Positions 39,643 to 46,982 of a DNA stretch of 48,451 nt are shown in pieces; the stretch's first letter is position 1, and the number at the start of each line of letters is the position of its first letter. Under the pieces are notes generated by a model. That model did not search any database. It was not told where the DNA came from and saw nothing but the letters and a program-made list of their open reading frames with translations. Source of the stretch: Gemmatimonadota bacterium (GTDB lineage Bacteria; Latescibacterota; UBA2968; UBA8231); the NCBI GenBank assembly GCA_018660835.1, contig JABJJN010000010.1, positions 1 to 48,451 on the forward strand, in the 5' to 3' direction. Position numbers and translations under genes: made by a program.

Positions 39643-42600
39643 ATGCGAGACGAAGAACCCGACGAAGTCACGACAGATACTGAGCCTGCCGCCGACGCCT
39701 CTGCCGCAGAGGAGGACGGGCAGGATCTGCTCGGCGGTCTCGAGTCATTGCTGGAAGAGGAAGGCGAAGGGCTGGATCTGCCGGATGATGACCTGTCGGA
39801 GGACGACCTCACGGACCTGTTCGACGAAGGAGACGAAGTCGAAGAGGAAGTCGCCGCCGCCCCGCGCACGGCCGAAACTGTCCGCAATGCCCGACGCCGC
39901 GAGCGCTCAGATCGCAATCGTCGGGACTCTGAAGACTACCACAATCTTGAAGCACACCTGCAGGCGACGCCTCTGGGTTTGGAGATCTCTGAAGACAAGA
40001 TGACGGCGCGAGTCAATCGCGTCACAGCGGAGAGCACGATAGAACAGATTCTCGAGCTCGTGCGCCGGCAGAAGATCACCTTCGGTGTGGACGAAGAGAA
40101 TATCCGCGCCGCCATTGCCAAGTCCGCGCGCGGACAGAATCAATTCGAGGTCACTGTCGCACGGGGCAAGGCCCCCCGGGTGATCCGCAAGACCCAGATC
40201 GTCCACCATCTTCCGCGCGAGCTGATCACCGAAGCAGAAGACACAAAGACTGATTTCGAGCGGCTGAAGCTGGCGACTGAAGGACAATATCTGGAGGCCT
40301 GCAAGTCGTGGCGTGGCCCGGTCCGCATCGTCGCCAAAGGTGACGTGATCTCCGAAATTCGTGCAGCCGAAGTCGAGCCGGGAACAAACATCTTTGGCCA
40401 AGAGATGGAAATGGCTCGGTTTGACGATGTGAGCTTGTCAGCCGGCGATCACGTGACATTGTCAGATGACGGCAAGCAGGCCATTGCCGACCTCTATGGC
40501 TATGCCGGGTTGATCGGTGGGGTTCCAACCGTGCTGTCGCCACTATGGGTGTCCTCCGATCACATGGAAGCTCGTTTCATTTTCCACAAGCCAGCAGAGC
40601 CACCTCCGGTGCCCTCCGAAGAAGACCTGCATGAGTTGCTGGAGATGAAGTGGATCGAATTCGGTGTCATGGAACGCCAGCTCGAACTCATCGTGATTCG
40701 TTTGGGTGAAAAGCAGGCACTACCAGTCACTGTACCGATTGCACAGGGCACGCCGGAAATTCCTGGCGAGGATGCGCAGATCAAATACGCCTTCGACCCC
40801 TACGAACTGATGAAGTGGAATCAGTTGCAGAGCATCCTCATGCTCAAAGCGCCAGAGGCCATTCAGCTGGGCCTCACGGAGATCTACGAGGGCGGCGGCG
40901 AAGGCACGGAAGAGACAGAGGAAGACACAAGTCAGATTCGCTTCAAGGCCGTGCGCCCTGGAGAGGTGGTCGTGGAGAAAATCCCCGCCACTACGGGCGT
41001 CATCGGGCAGGATATCCAGGGCGAGGAAGTTGTCTCTGACGAAGGCAAGGACCAACCTCTTGAAGTTGGCGAGGGTCTCGAAATCAACGACGAGGAGCTC
41101 CGTGCCACAGCGGCCGCTTTTGGCTTCATTGCCCTGCGCTGGGATATCGAAGTCAATGTGATCTCGCCGATCTGGATCGCACCTGATCGCACCTCCGCCT
41201 ACTACATGAATCTCCCACAAAGTGGGGCACCCAAGTTTCCCAGCGTGAAGGAGATGACGGCCCTGCTCGAAGGCCTGGAAATCACTCATGGTTTTGTTCC
41301 TGAGCGGTGGGCGGAGATCGTGACAGAGCTCGAGGATGGAAAGCGCAAGCAGGAATTCCTACTCGCCGTTGCACAGGGAACGCCGCCCCAGGGCGGACGA
41401 GATGCTGAGTTCGAATGGGCCGTACAGATCGACGACAACAAGCCCGGCAAGATTCTCGAAGATGGATCGATCGATTTCCGCGATCGCAACATGACCACCG
41501 TCGCCCAGGAAGGTGATCTGCTTGGCAAGCTGATCCCGCCAAAACCTGGCACTGGGGGCATGGACATCTATGGAAATGAACTGAAGCCGCCTCTACCGCT
41601 GAATATCGAAGTTGTCACCGATTCCAGGATATATGCTGAACCGGAGGAAGATGGGTCGATGGCCTTCTTCTGCGAAACGGGTGGCGGCATCTCCTCCGAC
41701 GAGGAGCTAAAGACCGTCAAGAGTCGTCGCCACATGCACATTAACATCGGCGTGTACCCGATCTCGAATATCGAGGGGGACGTCGACTACTCCACGGGGA
41801 ACATCGACTTCAATGGGGACGTCGTAATCGGTGGATCCGTGCAATCGCAGTTTTCCGTCAAGGCGACGGGGACCATCACCATTGGCGCTTATGTCGAAGC
41901 CGGGGCGTATGTCACAGCGGGCAAGGACATCCTGATCCAACGCGGTGTTGTCGGCGCCACGACAGAATTAGTCGCCGGTGGTGACATCATGTCAAAGTTC
42001 ATTCAGGAGGCGACGGTCCGGGCAACAGGATCGGTGAAGGTCGGCAGTTATATCTTCAATGCCTCCGTTCGTGCCGGTGGCGAAGTGCAGGTGCCAGGGC
42101 TGGGAGAAGGCAAGTCTCGGGCCCTCGTCGGTGGATTAATCTGGGGAGCCCAGGGAGTCACCGCTCGATCGATCGGCTCACCCTACAATGCAAGCACACG
42201 CCTCGTCGTCGGCGTCGACCCCGACCAGGTAAATCGTGCGGAACAGATTCGCGCCAATATGCACGCCTGCGAGAACAAACAGCGGGGTCTGCTAAAGAAA
42301 CTCGGCGTCGACACGCTGGATCTGGATCTGATCAAGCAGAAGCTCGCCCGTGTGGCGTCAGCCAAGCAGAAGCAGCAGATGCTGATGGCAGTCAAACGGA
42401 TTGCCAAGATTGCGGAACTGGAACGGAACCAGCAAGTAGAACTCGAAGAGATCGCTGAAGAACAGCGCAAGCTGGCGATGCGAACTCAGATCAACGTGCT
42501 CAATGATCTGTTTGCTGGTGTCGAAGTGCGTGTTGGAGAGCACACCGAGTTGATTCGTGAGGACGCGGAGAAGTGTTCCTTCCGGCTTGTCACAGAAGAC

Positions 42601-42654
42601 GAAGAACAGAAAATCTTCATGGATGCGCTACGCAATCCGCCACGGATGGGATAA
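39643..42654 (+). CDS. FapA/DUF342-family polymer-forming protein with triplicated N-terminal unit
   Basis: 1003 residues from ATG 39643, longer than the roughly 500-650 residues usual for the family. The first 90 residues are very acidic and likely disordered. Then come three FapA N-terminal-type units, recognised by a helix plus F/H-G-V: ILELVRRQKITFGVDEENI (about 135-155), LHELLEMKWIEFGVMERQL (about 328-348) and MTALLEGLEITHGFVPERW (about 538-558), each followed by V-A/I-x-G-x-x-P. Residues about 715-860 are the DUF342 right-handed beta-helix (GNIDFNGDVVIGGSV, AYVEAGAYVTAGKDILIQRG, TVRATGSVKVGSYIF). A coiled coil (about 870-970) ends the protein. Relatives are cytoplasmic and linked to flagella, chemotaxis or envelope assembly. 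Its TAA overlaps the next ATG. Confidence 0.9.
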   Translation: MRDEEPDEVTTDTEPAADASAAEEDGQDLLGGLESLLEEEGEGLDLPDDDLSEDDLTDLFDEGDEVEEEVAAAPRTAETVRNARRRERSDRNRRDSEDYHNLEAHLQATPLGLEISEDKMTARVNRVTAESTIEQILELVRRQKITFGVDEENIRAAIAKSARGQNQFEVTVARGKAPRVIRKTQIVHHLPRELITEAEDTKTDFERLKLATEGQYLEACKSWRGPVRIVAKGDVISEIRAAEVEPGTNIFGQEMEMARFDDVSLSAGDHVTLSDDGKQAIADLYGYAGLIGGVPTVLSPLWVSSDHMEARFIFHKPAEPPPVPSEEDLHELLEMKWIEFGVMERQLELIVIRLGEKQALPVTVPIAQGTPEIPGEDAQIKYAFDPYELMKWNQLQSILMLKAPEAIQLGLTEIYEGGGEGTEETEEDTSQIRFKAVRPGEVVVEKIPATTGVIGQDIQGEEVVSDEGKDQPLEVGEGLEINDEELRATAAAFGFIALRWDIEVNVISPIWIAPDRTSAYYMNLPQSGAPKFPSVKEMTALLEGLEITHGFVPERWAEIVTELEDGKRKQEFLLAVAQGTPPQGGRDAEFEWAVQIDDNKPGKILEDGSIDFRDRNMTTVAQEGDLLGKLIPPKPGTGGMDIYGNELKPPLPLNIEVVTDSRIYAEPEEDGSMAFFCETGGGISSDEELKTVKSRRHMHINIGVYPISNIEGDVDYSTGNIDFNGDVVIGGSVQSQFSVKATGTITIGAYVEAGAYVTAGKDILIQRGVVGATTELVAGGDIMSKFIQEATVRATGSVKVGSYIFNASVRAGGEVQVPGLGEGKSRALVGGLIWGAQGVTARSIGSPYNASTRLVVGVDPDQVNRAEQIRANMHACENKQRGLLKKLGVDTLDLDLIKQKLARVASAKQKQQMLMAVKRIAKIAELERNQQVELEEIAEEQRKLAMRTQINVLNDLFAGVEVRVGEHTELIREDAEKCSFRLVTEDEEQKIFMDALRNPPRMG

Positions 42655-44336
42655 TGATGACCCCTCGCCACTTCGCCCTGATCGCAATCACCCTTCTTGC
42701 TGGAACCTGCGCATCCCAGGCCCAGGAATCAGAAGACCTTGAGGGCGCTCGTTTTGGCAGCGACGACCGCAACAAGACGGGGCCGCGCTATGGCGCCTCA
42801 ATGGGAACGGTCACGGTCGGCGACACGCAGGTGTACCGACTCAGCATGCGGCCAGAGATTCCCTTGGGCAAACTGGGCCTGGCCTTCGACGTTGAACTCT
42901 TCATCGATGAGTCAGGTGATTTCAGCAGTCGTGGCTGGTCTTTCGGCACGGCGACTGAGACGATCGACACGATTCTTCGCAAGCTCTACTACGTTCGCTA
43001 TGGACAACCCGGTGACGAATTGTTCGTGCGCGTCGGCGCCTTGGACAGAGTGACCCTCGGCTATGGCCTGGTCATTGATGGCTATCGCAATACCCTCGAC
43101 TATCCTGGGCTAAAGAAGACGGGTGTTCACTTTCAAATGAAGAGCGTAGCAGGCAGTTCGATCGGCTTGGAGGGCATGGTCAACAATCTGCAGGACCTGC
43201 AGCAAGGCGGTGGACTGATTGGCCTGCGTGCCTTTTCGCGACCGATGCCAAAACTTGAGATCGGTGTGACCTATGTCGTTGATCTCGATCAGTATGCGGG
43301 ACTGTTGGATCGTGACGACGATGGATTTCCCGATGCAGTCGATGCCTTCCCCGAAGACCGAGACCTGGCCCTCGACAATGATGGCGACGGCGTCGCCGAC
43401 GATTTAGATGGCGACGACGACAATGATGGTGTGATTGACATCGATGCGGCCAGTGGCCTGCCAGCCGACGTCATAGCCGGTCTGCGAGATCTGTCTGCGC
43501 AATCGGCGGGCGGCTTCGAAGTCGACGAAGACGTTGCGCGACGCACCCCGTTCAATAGGGATCGCGTCGGTCGTGATCCCTTCGGTATCGCCGGCATCGA
43601 CGTAGGCTACCGCTTGATTGACGATGAGCAACTTCGGTTGATCGCCTATGGCCAACTCGCCGTGATGATCGACGATGACGATGCCCTTGACCCTGCCGCG
43701 GCAGACTCACAGGGAGTTGCACCTGGCAATCGCAAAGCTGAGGGCTTTGGCATCATGGCACCTGGCCTGTGGGCGACGTTCGGACCCTTTGATGGTCGCA
43801 TCGAGTATCGCTATTTCCAGGATGACTTTGAGGCGGGGTATTTTGACAACCTGTACGAACTGGACAGGGCGCGTATCGATGTTGCCAGCGGCCTAGCAAC
43901 GCCAAAGGATGCGCAGCTACAACGAGGCGAGAGTCTCTCAGGTGTATTCGGACGCCTGACGACGGATGTGCTGGGCCTTGTCGAAGCATCCGTCGACTAC
44001 CAGCATCTGGTGGGCAGCGAGAATCCGCGCCGACAACTTCACGCACGAGGGCGTGTGTCCCCCGCCCTGTTGGAAGCCATCCCGCGGTTGAGCCACGCAT
44101 CAGCCTACTACCAGAAAAACCACATTGGATCACGTCTCGACGAAGATGGCACGCTGGGATCGGAGGATGGCTTCTTCGAATCCACGGAAGACACTTTCTA
44201 TGGCTATGAAGTTGGAGCAGAAATGGCCAGTGGTGTCGCCGTCGTCTGGGATACTCGCTTTCTCTTCGAGCGCGGGGCCGATGGTCGATTGAAACGTCGA
44301 CGAATCATGGCGATCGAGACGGTCTTCAATTTCTAA
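42654..44336 (+). CDS. Outer-membrane beta-barrel protein with Asp-rich calcium-type insert
   Basis: 560 residues from ATG 42654 (TAATG overlap with the FapA-like stop); the ATG at 42657 is equally possible. Signal peptide about residues 1-24 (MMTPRHFALIAITLLAGTCA). The mature protein consists of amphipathic strands (VYRLSMRPEIPLGKLGLAF, ILRKLYYVRYGQPGDELFV, GRIEYRYFQDDF) and ends ETVFNF, with the terminal Phe and aromatic alternation expected of a BAM-assembled barrel. Residues 219-264 are an Asp-rich thrombospondin type 3-like loop. No named porin or transporter family is recognised. Its stop overlaps the start of the first dipeptidase gene, again as TAATG, so it belongs to a translationally coupled operon. 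It may be a channel whose gating or stability depends on calcium. Confidence 0.85.
   Translation: MMTPRHFALIAITLLAGTCASQAQESEDLEGARFGSDDRNKTGPRYGASMGTVTVGDTQVYRLSMRPEIPLGKLGLAFDVELFIDESGDFSSRGWSFGTATETIDTILRKLYYVRYGQPGDELFVRVGALDRVTLGYGLVIDGYRNTLDYPGLKKTGVHFQMKSVAGSSIGLEGMVNNLQDLQQGGGLIGLRAFSRPMPKLEIGVTYVVDLDQYAGLLDRDDDGFPDAVDAFPEDRDLALDNDGDGVADDLDGDDDNDGVIDIDAASGLPADVIAGLRDLSAQSAGGFEVDEDVARRTPFNRDRVGRDPFGIAGIDVGYRLIDDEQLRLIAYGQLAVMIDDDDALDPAAADSQGVAPGNRKAEGFGIMAPGLWATFGPFDGRIEYRYFQDDFEAGYFDNLYELDRARIDVASGLATPKDAQLQRGESLSGVFGRLTTDVLGLVEASVDYQHLVGSENPRRQLHARGRVSPALLEAIPRLSHASAYYQKNHIGSRLDEDGTLGSEDGFFESTEDTFYGYEVGAEMASGVAVVWDTRFLFERGADGRLKRRRIMAIETVFNF
43308..43445 (+). repeat. Thrombospondin type 3-like calcium repeats inside barrel protein
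   Basis: Encodes DRDDDGFPDAVDAFPEDRD, then LDNDGDGVADDLDGDDDNDG and VIDIDA: successive DxDxDG loops with the D-A-F-P-x-D-R pattern typical of thrombospondin type 3 repeats in bacterial surface proteins. Its position between strands suggests a large extracellular or periplasmic loop. Confidence 0.8.
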
Positions 44337-45499
44337 TGGCCGCAGATTCGACACGAGCGACACTTATTGTCGATGGCCACTTGGATCTCGCTTACAATGC
44401 CCTGTTCCACCGTCGTGATCTCACCCAGTCAGTGTATACCCTTCGCGAGCGCGAAGATATGCTTGCCGGCCAGGGGCCCTCGGGACCACACCCTGATGCA
44501 CTGCGTAAATTACCCCGAGACGACGCGGGAACAGGCATACCCACCGTCGCACTGCCGCAGATGCGATCAGGCGGCATTGGGATTGTACTATCCACCATCA
44601 TGTCACGAGTGCAGGTACCCAACGGTGCGTTAGCCGACGGCATGCGCACGCAGACAGCGGCGCATGCGATGGGCCAGTCTCACCTGCATTACTACAAAGC
44701 ACTGGAGCGCCAGGGCGAACTCACCTTCATCCACACGGCACAAGACCTACATCGAGTTGCAGCGGCTTGGCAGTCGCCCACGCCGGACACCCCCATCGGC
44801 CTGATTCTCAGTATGGAGAGCGCTGACCCAATCCTTGGGCCGGACGATGTTGAGTTCTGGTTTGATGCGGGACTCCGATCCGTAAGTCTGACCCATTTTG
44901 GCATCAACACCTGGGGCCACGGCACGGGAACCAAGGGTGGCCTCTATGCGTGCGCCTATCCGTTGCTTGACGCCCTCCAAGCGGCAGGAATTGCCCTCGA
45001 CGTCACGCATGCAGCCGATACAGCGTTCTGGCAGCTTCTCGACGCGTGGGACGGCCCCGTCCACGCCAGTCACTGCAACTGCCGCTCTCTGGTCCCGGGC
45101 CAACGACATCTATCGGATGAGATGATCAGGGCACTGGCAGATCGCGGCGGTGTCATCGGTGTGGTCTTCGCCGAACCCATGTTGAATCCTGACTGGAACT
45201 TCGATAATCCTGCCAGTTTTTCCGCCTCTACCGCACGGCGAGCCATGACGGCAGTTGTCGATCACATCGACCACATATGTCAGCTGACAGGAAATATCGA
45301 GCATGTCGCGCTGGGCACAGACCTGGATGGTGGGTTTGGTCGCGAGTGGGCACCCACTGATTACGACACAATCGCCGACCTTCAGCGCTTCCTTTCGATC
45401 CTCGAAAGACGTGGCTACGGCCCGGCCGATCGGGACGCCATTGCCCATGGTAATCTGCTGCGCTTTATGGGTGATGTCCTGCCGAAAGGTTCGCCGTGA
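44336..45499 (+). CDS. M19-family (renal-type) membrane dipeptidase homologue, first of tandem pair
   Basis: 387 residues from ATG 44336, overlapping the previous stop. Binuclear zinc ligands are visible: His15 and Asp17 (VDGHLDL), bridging Glu161 (SMESADP), His225 (DVTHAAD), His246 (ASHCNCR), and the catalytic Asp329 (GTDLDGGFG). No signal peptide, so probably cytoplasmic. M19 enzymes cleave dipeptides, including D-amino-acid-containing ones, and some act on other small amides. The gene product shares most motifs with its neighbour at 45496-46596, so a tandem duplication is likely. Coupling to a barrel gene suggests uptake and breakdown of small peptides, or turnover of cell-wall peptides. 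Confidence 0.93.
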   Translation: MAADSTRATLIVDGHLDLAYNALFHRRDLTQSVYTLREREDMLAGQGPSGPHPDALRKLPRDDAGTGIPTVALPQMRSGGIGIVLSTIMSRVQVPNGALADGMRTQTAAHAMGQSHLHYYKALERQGELTFIHTAQDLHRVAAAWQSPTPDTPIGLILSMESADPILGPDDVEFWFDAGLRSVSLTHFGINTWGHGTGTKGGLYACAYPLLDALQAAGIALDVTHAADTAFWQLLDAWDGPVHASHCNCRSLVPGQRHLSDEMIRALADRGGVIGVVFAEPMLNPDWNFDNPASFSASTARRAMTAVVDHIDHICQLTGNIEHVALGTDLDGGFGREWAPTDYDTIADLQRFLSILERRGYGPADRDAIAHGNLLRFMGDVLPKGSP

Positions 45500-46596
45500 A
45501 GGGTAGCCTCATCCTCGACAGCCACTTGGATCTCGGATTCAGTGCGCTGCAGATCAACCGCGACCTTATGCAGCCGGCCGCGACGATTCGAACTCACGAC
45601 CCGATGGATGTTCTCGACAATTTCGGCTCTTGCACCGTATCCCTGCCGGAGCTGCGTCGTGGCAAGGTTGGCATCGTCTGTGCTACGGTCATGTCCCGCC
45701 TCGATCCAACGGACCGTGCAACTCGAACGGGTATGTATGCGCAATCTCAGACCCATGGAGTTGGACGCGGACATCTGGCGTACTATCAGGCACTGGATCA
45801 CCTTGGCCAGGTGGAGATGCTTCACACGGTGCGGCAACTCGACGAGGCGGAGCGTCGCTGGCGCGAGGCTGAGATCCCCGCAGACGGCTCGGGACCGCCC
45901 ATTGGTGTGGTCCTGTCGATGGAAAGTGCCGATCCCATTCTGGATCCTGATCAGGTAGCCGAATGGCACGCAGCGGGCCTACGGATGGTCAGTCTGTCGC
46001 ACTACGGTACCAGCACCTACTCCCATGGCACGGCGACGGAGGGCGGACTACTTCCACCCGCTCGCCCCCTCATCAAGGCACTTGCCGCTGCCGGGATCAT
46101 CATCGATGTCACGCACTTGACCGATGAGGCACATTGGGAACTGCTGTCGTGCTATGATGGGCCGATCTGCGCCAGTCACCATAACTGTCGTGCCCTCACC
46201 CCGGGTCAGCGACAGTTAACCGATGATATGATCCTCTCTATCGCGGAACGGGGCGGTGTAATCGGTGCCGCTTTTGACGCCTGGATGCTGGACCCGGCAT
46301 GGCGGCGAGACCTGCGCCCCGGTGATCAACAGACGGCAGCGACCTTGCAGACTGTTGTAGAGCATATCGACCATATTGCCCAGCTAACGGGGACCAGCCA
46401 GCACTGTGGCATCGGCACGGATCTCGATGGTGGCTTTGGTACTGAGCAGGCTCCTCGTGATCTGAACACGATCGCCGACCTTCCCAATCTGATCCCCCTG
46501 CTTCATGAAAAGGGGTTCAGCAGCCAGGACGTGGATGGCATCCTCGCCGGCAACTGGTTGCGACTCTTGCGCGAGCACTGGCGCGACCCCGCCTGA
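45496..46596 (+). CDS. M19-family membrane dipeptidase homologue, second of tandem pair
   Basis: 366 residues from GTG 45496, which overlaps the preceding stop as GTGA; this arrangement decides the start. All M19 metal residues are present: His10 and Asp12 (LDSHLDL), Glu143 (SMESADP), His207 (DVTHLTD), His228 (ASHHNCR), and Asp309 (GTDLDGGFG). No signal peptide. It resembles the first copy throughout but has a shorter N-terminal half and differs in the loops around the active site (for example DNFGSCTVSLPELRRG), so the two may have different specificity. It is the last gene of the four-gene coupled set; a hairpin (AGCACG at 46630-46635 with CGTGCT at 46670-46675) follows. Confidence 0.93.
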   Translation: MKGSLILDSHLDLGFSALQINRDLMQPAATIRTHDPMDVLDNFGSCTVSLPELRRGKVGIVCATVMSRLDPTDRATRTGMYAQSQTHGVGRGHLAYYQALDHLGQVEMLHTVRQLDEAERRWREAEIPADGSGPPIGVVLSMESADPILDPDQVAEWHAAGLRMVSLSHYGTSTYSHGTATEGGLLPPARPLIKALAAAGIIIDVTHLTDEAHWELLSCYDGPICASHHNCRALTPGQRQLTDDMILSIAERGGVIGAAFDAWMLDPAWRRDLRPGDQQTAATLQTVVEHIDHIAQLTGTSQHCGIGTDLDGGFGTEQAPRDLNTIADLPNLIPLLHEKGFSSQDVDGILAGNWLRLLREHWRDPA

Positions 46597-46873
46597 GCGG
46601 TTCCTCTCGAACACTCTGGATCAAGCAATAGCACGGGGCGGATCGGATGGATGCGCCTTGCTGCCCTGTCGTGCTGCCTCCCCCCGGGGCTTCGTCTACC
46701 TGTCCTGACCTATTTCCATACGTATATTTCCATTTTGACCACAACTCGACATCGACATTTCGCATAACGCCACAAATGACGACGTTTTTCCAACAAATCG
46801 ACGCGCACGCTCATTGAAAGAATTATTTCATGCGTAATTGTCTATTAAATCAACATTGATACTAAAGAATCCA
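46597..46873. other. AT-rich intergenic region upstream of ilvB
   Basis: The 277 bases after the second dipeptidase gene hold an imperfect stem, AGCACGGGGC (46630-46639) with GCCC (46663-46666) and CGTGCT (46670-46675), without T-run. From about 46720 the sequence becomes clearly AT-rich, with TTGAAA and TTGTCT boxes that could be further promoters. No gene or tRNA is recognised. Confidence 0.45.
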
Positions 46874-46902
46874 TTGCACATATCCGACAAATGAGGTACA
46901 AT
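46874..46902 (+). promoter_or_regulatory. Promoter of ilvB
   Basis: TTGCAC (46874-46879) and TACAAT (46897-46902) are separated by exactly 17 bases; the -10 matches at 5 of 6 positions, the -35 at 3 of 6. It lies in the AT-rich stretch and predicts a leader of about 75 bases before the ATG at 46983. No leader peptide rich in branched-chain codons was seen in that leader. Confidence 0.6.
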
Positions 46903-46982
46903 CGACATCAGAGAGGAGTTTCCTTCTCACGGCACGTTTCAAACTGCCGGGTTCATTGGCCATTCTATGAGGGAGTCATCAG

